Below are positions 20,946 through 31,416 of a stretch of DNA of 64,000 nt, piece after piece (the first letter of the stretch is position 1; every line of letters begins with the position of its first letter). Position numbers and translations under genes: made by a program. Below the pieces are notes generated by a model, which saw only the letters and a program-made list of their open reading frames with translations, had not been told where the DNA came from and searched no databases. Source of the DNA: Shinisaurus crocodilurus (taxonomy: Eukaryota; Chordata; Lepidosauria; Squamata; Shinisauridae); assembly GCA_021292165.1 (NCBI GenBank), contig CM037879.1, forward strand, positions 117,191,359 to 117,255,358, read 5' to 3'.

Positions 20946-21291
20946 AAAATCAGATTGCGGGAGAGGAAAGAGTAGGATGAACAGTTACACAGTGCGAAAA
21001 AAGAGGACAAAAGGGGACACAGGGTTGCACAAAAATTGCATATGCTAATTGATATGTATAGATACAAATTTAGAAATAATTACTATAATTTAAATAGAAA
21101 TACAATACATCTCCTCATAGTGGGGAAGACTGTGATCAGGTGACCCGTGTGCTTGCTCAGTCTGTGGACCAGGTGCTAACTATTGATGGGCAAGTTCAAG
21201 GCCCCTGGCCTTTCTTCTTATGGTTTCTCATGGTTCTTTTTCTTTAAACCAGACGTGGACTGGGCAAACCATCAAACAGAGGCCACCCTAG
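20946..21291. mobile_element. hAT element related to 15650-16285, plus duplicate segment copy 2
   Basis: The first 73 bp repeat 20185-20254. From about 21030, 'gcatatgctaattgatatg', 'taatttaaatagaaatacaa' and 'gaagactgtgatcaggtg' follow the same order as in the hAT element 15650-16285, and the right end 'gaggccacccta' is its terminal inverted repeat. The CORE-SINE seen in the other copy is absent, so this copy shows the empty site. The left terminus is lost or rearranged. Confidence 0.65.
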
Positions 21292-21960
21292 AGCATAGTT
21301 TGATCCTCAGAATTTCTGATGTCCCAAACTTGCTTTATAAGGAGCTTTGGATCAAAGACCCAAGATGACGGGTTTGGGCCTGCTAATCATGCAGTCCTGC
21401 CCTGTGGATATGTTACTTTGTTTGTCAATAAAGACTGCTGAGTTCAGCAAGAGTATTTCTCACAAGTAAGTGTGCATAGGATTGAAGCATTGGTCTTTTA
21501 ATATTGGTGCTCTTTCCCTTCCCAGCCCATTCCAGTCCTGTCCATACAGTGGCACAGGGAAAAGTCACTGAGGGTGGCCTGAGCTCTGCCATAGTTCCAT
21601 CCATCACTGCTTCAGCCAGGGGAAGAAGGATTGCCAGCTGACTGCTGTCATACCCATTTGATATATTCTGGCCACCCAGCCAGCGCTTTGCAGCTCAGCC
21701 TCATCAGCTTGGCAAAGGGCAACTTTAAATTTGCATACATTTAAGTGAATTAACATATGCAACTGACAAAAGGGATGTCAGGGGACAATCAGCAAAATGG
21801 AACAAGGAAGGAAATCCCTGCCGTGCCTGGACCGTGGCAGAGATAAAGAAATTATTTTTTATATGACCAAATGTTCAGAAAACAGAGGAAAGAAACTACT
21901 TGGGTAACATGTGAACAGAAAAATATCTATTTTTCTTGGTCACAAGAAACAACAACCCTT
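21292..21960. other. Unassigned noncoding DNA
   Basis: There is a stretch 'gtaagtgtgcataggattg' at about 21465-21484 from the palindromic MITE family. Otherwise nothing is recognised. Confidence 0.4.
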
Positions 21961-21962
21961 AG

Positions 21963-22486
21963 ACTGCAACCTTATCTATGCATACTTACCTGGGAATAAG
22001 CTCCATTAATTCAATGGCCCTGTGTGCACGTAACAGCAACCCATCAGTTAAAAAACTGATAGGTTGTCATGCATGAGTGCCCAGCTTTTCTGCTTTACAG
22101 TGCAACCCACGATTGGCTCCTGTGGAACATGACGTGTGAACTTGCAGTGCTGGGTTGTTTAGGGGATAAACTAACCAGTGGTTAACCCAACAACAAACCA
22201 TGGATTAACCGTTGGGTCCGTTTAGCTTCTAAACAATCTGGTGTTCTGGGTTCTCACATCATGCTGCACAACCTCCGAAGGAGCCAATCGTGGGTGGTGC
22301 TGTAAAGCGAAAGAAGTGGGTGTTCTGTAGGCAGCCTGCCCACTCATGCATGAGTAGACAGGCTACCTACAGAGCACCCACCTCCTCCACTTTACAGCAC
22401 CACCCACAATAACGTGGAGCTGGTTGTCGTTACGTGCGAAAAAGGTCATTGCGACTTAATTCTGAGTAAACATGCATAGGATTGCC
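21963..22486. mobile_element. Palindromic MITE split by a second TIR element
   Basis: The outer arms 'actgcaaccttatctatgc' (left) and 'catgcataggattgc' (right) belong to the same MITE family as 4533-4613. They are separated by an inserted element at 22019-22445 with termini 'cctgtgtgcacgtaac' and 'gttacgtgcgaaaaagg'. Flanking octamers TCAATGGC (22011-22018) and TCATTGCG (22446-22453) agree at 5 of 8 positions, compatible with an old hAT-type duplication. The inner element contains further hairpins, e.g. 'actcatgcatgagt' and 'taggcagcctgcccac' facing 'gacaggctacctac'. Confidence 0.6.
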
Positions 22487-22494
22487 CGGATAAT

Positions 22495-22743
22495 ATGTGC
22501 CTCGTCCCATATGTGCCTACCCGAACTCTGAGATCCTCTTTGGAGGTCCTTCTCAGAGAGCCCCCTCCAAAAGAGGCTAGGAGGGTAGCTACTAGGGGAA
22601 GAGCCTTCTCTTTTGTGGCACCCCATCCCTGGAATCAACTCCTCAAGGAGGTGCACCTGGCGCCTACTCTTTATTCCTTCAGGCGCCAGGTGAAGACCTT
22701 TTTATTTACCCAATATTTTAATGGTTAGATTTTTATTCCCATT
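22495..22743 (+). pseudogene. L2 LINE C-terminal coding remnant (5' part of an interrupted copy)
   Basis: The frame 22495-22728 encodes a stretch that aligns with the C-terminal end of L2 proteins: 'TLRSSLEVLLREPP', then 'TRGRAFSFVAPHPWNQL', then 'LYSFRRQVKTFLFTQ'. The same order is found in the minus-strand copy at 44078-44416. The 3' untranslated region is cut at about 22744 by another LINE and resumes at about 24007-24180, ending with 'gtaaaccgcccagggag' and an AAAT tail. The reverse-transcriptase core is missing through 5' truncation. Confidence 0.75.
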
Positions 22744-24006
22744 TTTATTATCACTGCTGTACCACAGGGATGTGTTATCGCCCCAACATTATTTGCTATT
22801 TTCATCGCCATGATTTTACATCTTGTCGAGGGGAAACTTCCCACTGGTGTGGGTATTATATATCGAACAGATGGAAAGCTTTTTAATCTCAGTAGGCTGA
22901 AAGCAAAAAGTAAGGTAATCACAACTTCCATTGTGGAACTTCAGTATGCCGATGATAATGTAGTCTTCGCACATTCAGAGGATGACCTCCAAACTATCCT
23001 AAATGCTTTTGCAGAAGCATACAGAAAACTTGGCCTCTCACTTAACATCAAAAAACCCAAAGTGCTTTATCAGCAAGTGCAAGTTAACCCTTTGGTGATG
23101 CCATCTATCCAGCTTGGCAGGGCAATACTGGAAAATGTCGATCATTTTCTCTATCTTGGCAGCTATCTTTCTGTTACAGCTAACATTGACAGTGAAATCC
23201 AGCATCGTTTGAGCTCCGCAAGTGCTGCATTTTCTCGAATGAAACATAGAGTGTTCGAGAATTGGGATATCTGTAAGAAGACCAAAACACTGGTTTATGA
23301 AGGCATTGTATTACCAACTTTATTGTATGCCTGTGAAACATGGACTATCTATAAACGTCATTTACACCTCCTTGAAAGATTTCATCAACGTTGCCTCCGG
23401 AAAATCCTGCGAATTACTTGGGAAGATAGGCGAACAAATGTCAGTGTACTAGAAGAAGCAAAGGCTACTAGCGTTGAAAAAATGGTCCTTCAATGCCAAC
23501 TTCAACGGACCGGTCATGTTGTTTGAATGTCTGACTGCCGTCTCCCAAAGCAGTTACTTTATTCCCAACTCAAGGATGGAAAGCGGAATATCGGTGGTCA
23601 GTATAAAAGGTTTAAAGATGTTCTTAAAACTAATTTAAAAAAATGCAATATAAACATCGAAAACTGGGAAGCTCTGGCCCATGAACGATCTAAATGGAAG
23701 TTGGCCTTTCACAAAAGTTCCATGGACTTTGAAGAAGCCCGAGTGCAAGGTGAAAGGGAGAAATGTGCTAAGCGAAAAGCACATCAAACGAATCCTTTAC
23801 AGGACCATCTTCCATCTGGTAACCTGTGTCCTCACTGTGGGAAGCTGTGTGGATCTAGAATAGGCCTCCACAGTCACTTACGGACCCATCACTAGAGAGT
23901 CTACACAATTTTTTAGAATTTCCTCCTTTTATAATTTTCTTTTTGTAATTTTATCCTGGAAGACAATCTTACTCGATCACGAGTGATCGCCTGCTACTAC
24001 TACTAC
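22744..24006 (+). mobile_element. LINE of an RTEX/Ingi-Vingi-like clade, 5'-truncated
   Basis: This insertion splits an L2 remnant. It starts within a reverse-transcriptase domain (codons for 'VPQGCVIAPTLFAIF' from about 22762), includes the whole C-terminal region to the stop at 23893-23895, and has a 3' untranslated region of about 110 bp. That region ends in the perfect short palindrome 'gatcacgagtgatc' followed by a (CTA)n tail at about 23993-24006. A short microsatellite tail instead of poly(A) is known from several LINE clades. I saw no target duplication. Confidence 0.7.
22750..23895 (+). pseudogene. Reverse transcriptase with C-terminal CCHH-like zinc finger, one internal stop
   Basis: This is the product of the LINE at 22744-24006; it would copy element RNA into DNA at a nicked target. 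The readable frame begins mid-domain with the 'VPQGC' motif. The catalytic 'YADD' box follows (codons near 22948), then 'LGSYLSVTANIDSEIQHRL' and 'LYACETWT', a thumb/connector signature of this clade. After 'TGHVV' the frame has TGA at 23524-23526 and then continues in the same frame with 'MSDCRLPKQLLYSQLK'. A CGA arginine codon changed by CpG decay is the simplest explanation. The last residues form 'CPHCGKLCGSRIGLHSHLRTH', a C-x2-C...H-x3-H zinc-finger-like tail. The 5' endonuclease domain is missing. Apart from the stop, the frame is intact for about 380 codons, so the copy is fairly young. Clade is inferred from memory of the motif pattern. Confidence 0.75.
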
Positions 24007-24180
24007 CTCTGGTCTGATTCATTTAGCTGCTTTGTTTTATTGTTTTGTATTATATTGTATTTGTATTTCTATTGTAATGATATTTTTGGTTTTAAGATTG
24101 TTTTTATCCTGTTTTTCTTGTAAACCGCCCAGGGAGCCTTTGGGCTGATGGGCGGTAAATAAATATATTAAATAAATACA
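24007..24180 (+). mobile_element. L2 3' untranslated region (continuation after insertion)
   Basis: A T-rich stretch leads to 'cttgtaaaccgcccagggag', 'gatgggcggtaaataaat' and a short AAAT tail. This is the normal end of the L2 copy whose coding remnant is at 22495-22743. Confidence 0.7.
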
Positions 24181-24314
24181 TTAAATAAATAAATAAATAT
24201 TAACAGAACAATCCTATTCCTGACATATGCTGCCTTCTTCTCGTTCCTCTCCTACCGGAGGTTAGACATCATCATGGCCAGACTGTCTCTTCTGTTTAGC
24301 CATAATGAATATAC

Positions 24315-25523
24315 TTGGAAAATATAACGGAGACGGCCTTGGTTGCCTTGGTGGATGATGTGAGGAGGGCTTTGGATAGGGGCGAATGCTCCTTTCTAGT
24401 CCTCCTCGATCTCTCAGCGGCTTTTGATACCATTGACCACGGTATCCTCCTGGACCGCCTGGAGGGGTTGGGCTTGGGAGGCACTGTATTGCACTGGTTC
24501 CGGTCCTTCCTCTCTGGAAGGTATCAGAGGGTAGTTCTCGGGGAGGAGGCTTCGGACCCTCAGCCGCTCACTTGTGGAGTGCCGCAGGGTTCCATCCGCT
24601 CCCCGATGTTATTCAACATCTACCTCAAGCTGCTGGGAGCTATCATCAGGAGGTTTGGGGTGCGGTGTCATCAGTATGCGGATGACACGCAGCTCTACCT
24701 CTGTTTCAAGTCCTCACCGAGGTTGGCCGTTGAGACCCTGTCCAAGTGTCTGGAGGCAGTGGCTGGCTGGATGGGAAGGAACATGCTGAAACTGAACCCC
24801 GACAAGACCGAGGTACTTCTGGTGGGGGACAAGGGGAGGTTAGGGGATGTTGACCTGGTGCTGAATGGGGTACATCTCCCCCTGAAGAACCAGGTCCGCA
24901 GCTTGGGGGTCATTCTAGACTCCCAGCTGTCCATGGAGGCTCAGGTAGCAGCTGTGAGCCGGGCGGCGCTGTATCAACTCCATCTGATACGGCAGCTGCG
25001 CCCCTATCTTCCTAATCACCTGCTCCCATCAGTGGTTCATGCCTTGGTCTCCTCTCGCCTAGACTACTGTAATGCGCTCTACGTGGGGTTACCCTTCAAG
25101 ACGGTTCGGAAGCTACAGCTGGTACAGAACGCGGTGGCTCGCCTGGTTAAAGGCAGCCGATGGCGGGATCACATCACGCCAGTGCTGAAGGATTTGCACT
25201 GGCTACCAGTTGCTTGCCGAGCCGAATTCAAGGTGTTGGTTTTGACCTTTAAAACCCTATACGGCTCTGGTCCAGTCTATCTCAAGGAGCATCTCCAGCA
25301 ACACCAATTGGGCCGCTCAACAAGATCTACCACGGATGGCCTTCTCCTTGTCCCTTCAGCCAGAGCAGCTAGACTGGTGGGGACGAGGAAGAGGGCCTTT
25401 TCTGTGGCGGCCCCCGTACTGTGGAACTCTCTCCCGAGTAACCTCCGCCATGCCCCCTCTCTGCTGAGCTTCCGTCGCTCATTAAAAACCTGGTTATTCA
25501 GGCGGGAATATGGAGTGGGTTAA
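24315..25523 (+). CDS. L2 reverse transcriptase, C-terminal 402 codons, uninterrupted
   Basis: The frame encodes the reverse-transcriptase palm, thumb and C-terminal region of an L2 LINE protein. Visible motifs are 'LDLSAAFDTIDH' at residues 31-42 (first catalytic Asp, residue 32), 'GVPQGS' at 88-93, and 'YADD' at 121-124 with both catalytic Asp. Further along come 'LNPDKTEVLLVG', 'LGVILDSQLSMEAQ', '[14 protein letters not shown]' and, near the end, 'KRAFSVAAPVLWNSLP'. These follow the L2 (Maui-like) order rather than that of CR1. The annotated Met is not the native start: the first residues before 'ETALVALVDD' are target DNA and the N-terminal endonuclease is missing. With no stop or frameshift in about 400 codons, this copy is younger than its relatives at 43478, 44078-45586 and 53310. 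It cannot retrotranspose on its own. Confidence 0.85.
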   Translation: MENITETALVALVDDVRRALDRGECSFLVLLDLSAAFDTIDHGILLDRLEGLGLGGTVLHWFRSFLSGRYQRVVLGEEASDPQPLTCGVPQGSIRSPMLFNIYLKLLGAIIRRFGVRCHQYADDTQLYLCFKSSPRLAVETLSKCLEAVAGWMGRNMLKLNPDKTEVLLVGDKGRLGDVDLVLNGVHLPLKNQVRSLGVILDSQLSMEAQVAAVSRAALYQLHLIRQLRPYLPNHLLPSVVHALVSSRLDYCNALYVGLPFKTVRKLQLVQNAVARLVKGSRWRDHITPVLKDLHWLPVACRAEFKVLVLTFKTLYGSGPVYLKEHLQQHQLGRSTRSTTDGLLLVPSARAARLVGTRKRAFSVAAPVLWNSLPSNLRHAPSLLSFRRSLKTWLFRREYGVG

Positions 25524-25624
25524 GATTTTAAAATTTTTATATTGTTTTAAATGTATTTTATTGTTTTCTGGCTGGCAACAGGCCAGGGTGGCCGGTTGCC
25601 AGCCAGATGAGCGATAAATAAATA

Positions 25625-25665
<41 letters not shown>

Positions 25666-25672
25666 CGTGGTG
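24325..25672 (+). mobile_element. L2-clade LINE, 5'-truncated with intact 3' end
   Basis: The copy begins abruptly within the reverse-transcriptase domain, at the codons for 'ETALVALVDD', and runs to a 3' untranslated region with 'gccagccagatgagcgataa' followed by (AAAT)n/(AAT)n to about 25665. Truncation at the 5' end is the normal result of incomplete reverse transcription. It is the best preserved L2 copy in the window. Confidence 0.85.
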
Positions 25673-26415
25673 GTTTTCCGTTGCCTTCCACATCACAGTA
25701 CTATGGCTGCTTAGGATGGCTACCATCTCGCCCGCAGTTTTCCACACCAAAGCCCTATATCGGCATCCCTTGCCTTGGTCTCCGATCACTACTGACACTG
25801 CTGCTGCCCAAGGCCAGGTGGATTTTAGAGTCAATTTAATTCCTCAAGGCTCCACAAGCCTCCCAGTCAAGCTTCTCTGCCTGAAGCCATTGGCTTTCCC
25901 ATCCCAGGGGTCGGGTTATTTACCTCCGCCCGATACTCTGCGTGGCTGAGGTACATGGTGATGCTACTCACCAAAGTCAGCTCATACGTCAACCCCCCTG
26001 CAGTAATATATGCCTACTGGGCAGGAATAGAATGTCTCTTAAGTCTTTTTGTGCTGGCAGAGACTAAAAAGCACCCTGGCAAAGCCTAAAAGTACCTTGG
26101 CAAAGAAAATTTAGGGTGATGTAGCACCAGTGTTGTGCCAGAGGTAATGGCCGCTGGTGGAGCCTCTATGCTGTTGATACACTGCCAGTGCAAGGGGCAA
26201 AAAGTGGGTTGTATAGGGTGTGCCAAATAATACAATGGTAGCTAGTCAGAATCCTGGTCTTGCTCAGGGTGTGTTCCTGGTCTCTGTGACAGCGTAACCT
26301 CCTGCCTGCAAAAGAGCAAGTATAAGTTAAAACACTGCCATTAAACTGTTAAAACAGCCCAAGAGGGCACTGGGTTGCCTACCCCTGGGCTGCAGCATTA
26401 ATTGGAATCCTATCC
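25673..26415. other. Unassigned noncoding DNA
   Basis: No family was recognised. The phrase 'gttgcctacccctgg' at about 26374-26388 matches the right end of the CAGGGGTAGGCAAC hAT family, suggesting that a decayed copy ends there. Its left end was not found. Confidence 0.4.
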
Positions 26416-26419
26416 TATG

Positions 26420-26880
26420 TTGCAGCTGTGGAGCTGGACACAGAAGTCATGTACTTTGCCTCAGGATTACAGGTCCAAATACCCACCAGGTATTGCAAGT
26501 CCACAGCTGCAACTGGGGCTACAAAAACAAGGCACTCCACATGGGTAGTCAAGAGAAAGGGAGCCCCTACTAATAAACTGAAGTACGGTCCAGACATGAC
26601 AGAGCTGCTGTTGGTGGGTGGCTCATCTGCCCTGGTTGGTGGTGCTCAACCAATTCTAGATAGGGTTGCTCTCCCCCTAAAGGAGCAAGTGAGCAGTCTG
26701 AGAGTGTACCTGTATCCAGCTTTTTCAAGTGGCCTCCGTGGCATGAAGTGCTTTTCAACAGCATTGCCTGCTGGGTACAGCTCTGCCTCAGGTATCCATG
26801 CCGTGGTATCCTTCAGCTCAGGCTACTTTAATGCATTGCACATGAGGGTGCCTTTGGCAGAGGGATATATTTATATATGA
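26420..26880 (+). pseudogene. Decayed L2 reverse-transcriptase fragment
   Basis: The frame 26428-26880 contains 'DMTELLLVGGSSALVGGAQP' followed by a sequence parallel to 'VALPLKEQV', an order also present in the L2 copies at 44429-45085 and 54068-54631. It ends with codons resembling 'HAVV.S..GYFNAL'. Catalytic motifs are not included, and the first 45 codons do not align with L2. It is an internal fragment without 3' end. Confidence 0.65.
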
Positions 26881-28765
26881 AGTACTAATTAGAAATCATG
26901 GGGAAAGCATGGACTTTCCTGAGCTTACGCTTCAGTTTCTCCTAACTTTCTATCCACAACAATAACCAAAGGGAAAAGATCAGAACTTTCAGACAAAATA
27001 TTGCAAGAAAGAAAAATACAACATAGAAAGAGGCCTGCACAGACAGAAAGCTAGATCTGCAGCATATCTACCACACATAGTGAGTCTGAAGACTACAACA
27101 TTATAAATAAAATAAGGTCTTTAAAATCTGTGATTAAATAATGGCTACAATAACTATGCAAATATTTGGCTAATATATATGAATAGCGGCTTTATACGTA
27201 AGTGTTAATATATGAGCTTGCTAATCTCAAAAATAAAATTAGTTCACTAAATTAATATAAATCACTATACGTAAGAACACAGATTGGGTACAAACCTCCC
27301 GCCCTGGGTGGGCAGAGCACCCGTGGGTAGAGGAATTCCCTTATTTATTTATTTATTTATTTATTATAAATTAAATGCTCATTTGTATGCCACCTTTTAG
27401 GACACAGACCTCACATAGATCTCCCATACTCTGAAGTGTACAGGCGTGCTATCTCTACGCACTTGCACTGTGGATGAAAGGGAGAAGTAGGGAAAAGGGG
27501 ATCTGTTATAGGGATCCCTCTATGTGCAGGTGCTATGGCTGTGTGTGGAAGAATAAAATACATTTAAAATAAAATACATTTAAAAGATTTAAAATAAATC
27601 TTAAAATGGCATAATAAAGTGTATATAATTATGGTTGAGTGGGAAAGAGGGCCGCTTTAAATATATGTGCCAAATCAATTAGAAGTGAAAAAACATGCGT
27701 TGCAGCAATTGATTCTGTTCTCACAAAAGAAAATAGATTCTAGTTAAAAACAAAAACCCATCTTTGCCCTTACATTCTTTACTGAATTTGACAACTGCCT
27801 TAGAATTCAGATGATTGTCTCACTAGAGACCATACTACTTATAAGAATGCAGAGTACTTTAAATTAGGTAAGTATTTGCTTATTGTTCTGTGAAGACTTT
27901 GTTAAAAACTAACTCCTATGTGGGGGGAAAATCACAGGCTGCATTACTTTTATTTTAAAAGATGGTTTAACATTCATAAACACAAATGTATATAAGAAAT
28001 CTTGTAAGTCGGATTTCTGTGAATGTCAAAAAACTAAAACTAAAGTTGTACTGCAGACAAAAAACTTCAACAACGGGTGTCCAGGAAGTGGAGATTTCAA
28101 CCAGGTGCAAGAAATGGAACATAAGGAAGTAGACTATTTTCAGTATAAAATAAAAAAGGGAAACTGTGAATCTCCACTTTTAAAAACACATATTTATTTT
28201 TATACTGGCAAGATTCCCAACAAATTCAGGGTGGCAGGAGAGGGGTAGACAAGTGAGTGCCAGATCCAGCTTGCCCCCCAGATCCCAAATAGCTTTTCCT
28301 AATTTTACTTTCCATTGATGACTAGCAAACAACCTCTTTTTTACCAGCCTGGACCATGCTGGATGACAGGTTACAATAAAGCTTTAAGATTGGAGCTCAG
28401 ATTCCCATTTACAATACTGAGGCAATTAGAGTTGGAGTAGCTAGAATGCAATGTTCTGTTCTGTTTGAAATGCCTGAAATTGTGCCTTCCTGAATAAACT
28501 TTCTTTTATCTTGCCCTCGTGTTCTTCGAAGTTCTGGCCATCCATAAACTCCAGAACGCTGGAGACATGTGAAGACTTGATACAGGTAGGGTATTGGAAT
28601 GCCGGCTGTAAATAGCAAGAAAGATGATCACAGGCTCCTCACTGCAAAATTCCTATAGATTCCCAGTAACCTCTCCCCACCTTGTGGACAGGTACGAGAG
28701 CCCCAGAATGAAATTTGCTTGGCACAAAATGCCAAGTGGATACAGCACTCAAGGTTTGAATCAGT
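26881..28765. other. Unassigned AT-rich DNA
   Basis: (TTTA)n at 27341-27366 followed by 'tttgtatgccaccttttag' is probably an old L2 or SINE tail in reverse. No exon or RNA gene is supported in the remainder. Confidence 0.45.
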
Positions 28766-28767
28766 GG

Positions 28768-28873
28768 GTTGGATCAAGATTTAGTCATACTTAAGAGTAC
28801 ACCCATTTAAAACAATAGAACTTCACATAGTCATAACTAACTCCAAGATTGACTAAATCTTGATCCAACCCAT
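28768..28873. mobile_element. Palindromic MITE of the GGGTTGGATC type
   Basis: The ends 'gggttggatcaagattta' and 'taaatcttgatccaaccc' form perfect inverted repeats enclosing about 70 bp. Relatives are at 38500-38635 and 47118-47252. It is noncoding. Confidence 0.75.
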
Positions 28874-30255
28874 AGACTTTAGTCCAGTGTAAGATGGTGA
28901 TTGTGAATCATGGCCAAATGGGCAAACCATAGAGTATATATATTCAAATGTGTGAATGAAGCCCTGACAGATTCATTGGGTTTTCTTTTACTTAATGAAA
29001 AGGAGCCTTGTACCTGTATAGTTCTCCGCAAAGAAAGTTGTTTTTCCCCAGAGGAAAAAAACAACTTCCAATTTTGGAAGAAAAAACAGCTGGTGGGAAA
29101 AGGATTAAGCACACCCGTGTGTACACACACACACACACACACACACACACTGTTCATTGGATCAAATGCATAGTCTCCTAACCAAGGCTGTTTCTCATTG
29201 AAAGATCAACCTGCTGGGACTTCATTGCCTGCATTTACGTGTATTGCCCCTAATATCAATTAACATTAGGAATTGGTATTTGGTTTCTGACCTAGTGCAT
29301 CACAGCTTGCACCAGTATAGCACCAGGAGGATCCAGGTGTACTAAGTTTCTTTCCACCAGGGCTCCTGTGACTTTTGTAGCCCAATCCTATACATGTTTG
29401 CTTAGAAGTGTTATTTAGTTTAATGCAACTTCTTTCTGTATCACCGTGCATAGTGCACTATCTTAATCAGAAATTCAGCAGGTGAAATTTCCCCCACTGG
29501 TACATTTTTATGTGAGGAAAAGCTTCATGCTGAATTTCTGCACATTATGCAGATATGAAAGGCACAGGAGCCCTGACGGACAAAAAGTTGGCAACTCCAA
29601 GAGGACTGGGCCTTAAACTGGTATGAATACAGCTGTTGGTTTAAAGTACGGCTGACCTTCAAAACTCACAGTACAAATGAAACTATTCTGAAATTAAGTA
29701 CATGGGTACCTTATGAATGAGATGAATAATCAGAAGTATTTTAATGACTAAATGATGATGTGCCCATTCATTATTTTTCTACTTTCAAGCCTTAATAAAC
29801 AGCCCTAGTGATAATTAACTGCATTTCTGTGTTTATAGGAAAGTGGCACTTCATAAATATCAAAATGTGTCCATTATCACACATGTAGGCTGGTTTTCTG
29901 TAAATGCATAAATTTGGTAATTACCACTAGAACTATTCGTTAAAACAGATAGATTATTAAAAAAAAAAAAAAAAAGAATGTCAGGTAATCATTACAATTC
30001 TAGAAGTAATATAGCAAACAGAGAAATCCCTCTTTGTTGAATCGCCATTTCTCGACTCCAGCCTATGGTAAATAAGGCAGTATCCTCCAGGGGAAGCTGG
30101 GTTTGTAGAAGTAATTTTTCATTTAATGTAGGAACAATTTGTATGAAAAATATGAGCCTGTTTCAATCAGTGTGTTAATTTTGTGTGGGGCCACACTAAG
30201 ACATAGGCAATATAGGCTTCTGTAGTTACATTAGGCTATTAACTTTCATATAAAA
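28874..30255. other. Unassigned DNA with a (CA)n microsatellite
   Basis: A (CA)n run lies at 29124-29150 and an A run at about 29959-29975. The AT-rich stretch 29640-29950 is free of recognised repeats and may be conserved noncoding sequence, but that is untested. Confidence 0.4.
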
Positions 30256-30261
30256 CAGGAC

Positions 30262-30680
30262 TGGGCAGAATTTACACTTGTGGGATGAACTCCAAGGTTC
30301 ACTAACCAGAGCCTGGTGCAAAAGACAGGTGGTTCATGTGATGAAACAACCCACGGTTTTTGACCATGGATTGTGTTGTGTGGGAGCAAGTAAGAGTGAG
30401 TGAGAGCAAGCAAGCATGCTGACTCCTGACCACTTGCCTGCTTCCGGTGTGCTAAACAACCCAGGGATGCCGGTTTGTTCTTATAAGTCAAGAACAAACC
30501 ATGGGTTCTAACTATGGGTTGTTTCTCCCCTGTTTGGACATCATGGAGAACAACCCAGAGAGAGACTGTTCCTGAGTTGTTTAGTGTACTGGAAGCAGGT
30601 GAGTGGTTGGGATCCAGCACACTTGCTCACTCCCAAACAACCCGTGGTTAACAAACCATGGGTTGTTTCATTGTGTGAAC
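30262..30680. repeat. Composite palindromic repeat with CCATGGGTTGTT motifs
   Basis: Motifs 'aacaacccacggttt', 'accatgggttctaac', 'caacccgtggttaac' and 'aaaccatgggttgttt' recur in alternating orientation, and the outer pair ('atgaaacaacccacggtt' near 30342 and 'aaccatgggttgtttcat' near 30654) are inverted. The same words occur at 37905-38080 and in the inner element at 22019-22445. I read this as a palindromic nonautonomous DNA transposon carrying internal copies of itself. Confidence 0.5.
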
Positions 30681-31416
30681 TGGGTCATACACTTAAAATT
30701 ATAGAATTCTGAGGCCTGGAATTTGTTTCGTGTACCAGAACTGAATGGTGCTCACAGTCCTTCCACACAAAAATCTACTCCTGGAATTGTATTCAGTGTT
30801 AATCCTACTTAGAGTAGGATTACCAAAGTGAATGGAACTTAAGTTTGGCTAACGTTGGATAAACCCCCAAGTTACCCCAAAGCTTTCTTCATTTCACCAG
30901 TATAATTTGTGTGTGTGTGTGTGGGGGGGGGGAGTAATTTGGTTGCTGTGATTGTTAAAAATTGGGAATTGGAAATCTTCGCCAATCTACTGCCAATCAT
31001 CCAGAGATCTACCTTCTGTCCAGTCTTGGTATAAAGCATAGTACATTTCAAGCCTTCATGGTTAAGGCTTTTTAAAAAATTGACAAAGCCCCACCGGAGT
31101 CAAGCACTTCTAAGACCCATTGATGTCAAAGGTAGAGGAATCAATGGGGCTTAAAATGGTAAAACTTTAGCTAGCCATCGGCAACATGATAGAGTGAATA
31201 AAGTGCTGGACTTAAACCAGCAATACAGGCTTCAAGTACTCCCTTGGCCATGATGCTCACTGGGTAGTAGGGTTGACATATTGGAAACTGGGAGAGTCTT
31301 TTTAAGATGATGATAATGCAGCCAGTGATATGATTTGGGTTGGCAATAGTACTTGGGTCACTGAGTGGCTGCCAAGGTGGAAAAGGTCCTTTCTGCTGGG
31401 AGATGTGATATGAAGT
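30681..31416. other. Unassigned DNA with a palindromic MITE piece
   Basis: A fragment at about 30785-30865 ('cctacttagagtagg', 'gtgaatggaacttaag') matches the MITE family at 38500-38635. A (TG)n and G run lies at 30908-30932. Confidence 0.4.
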
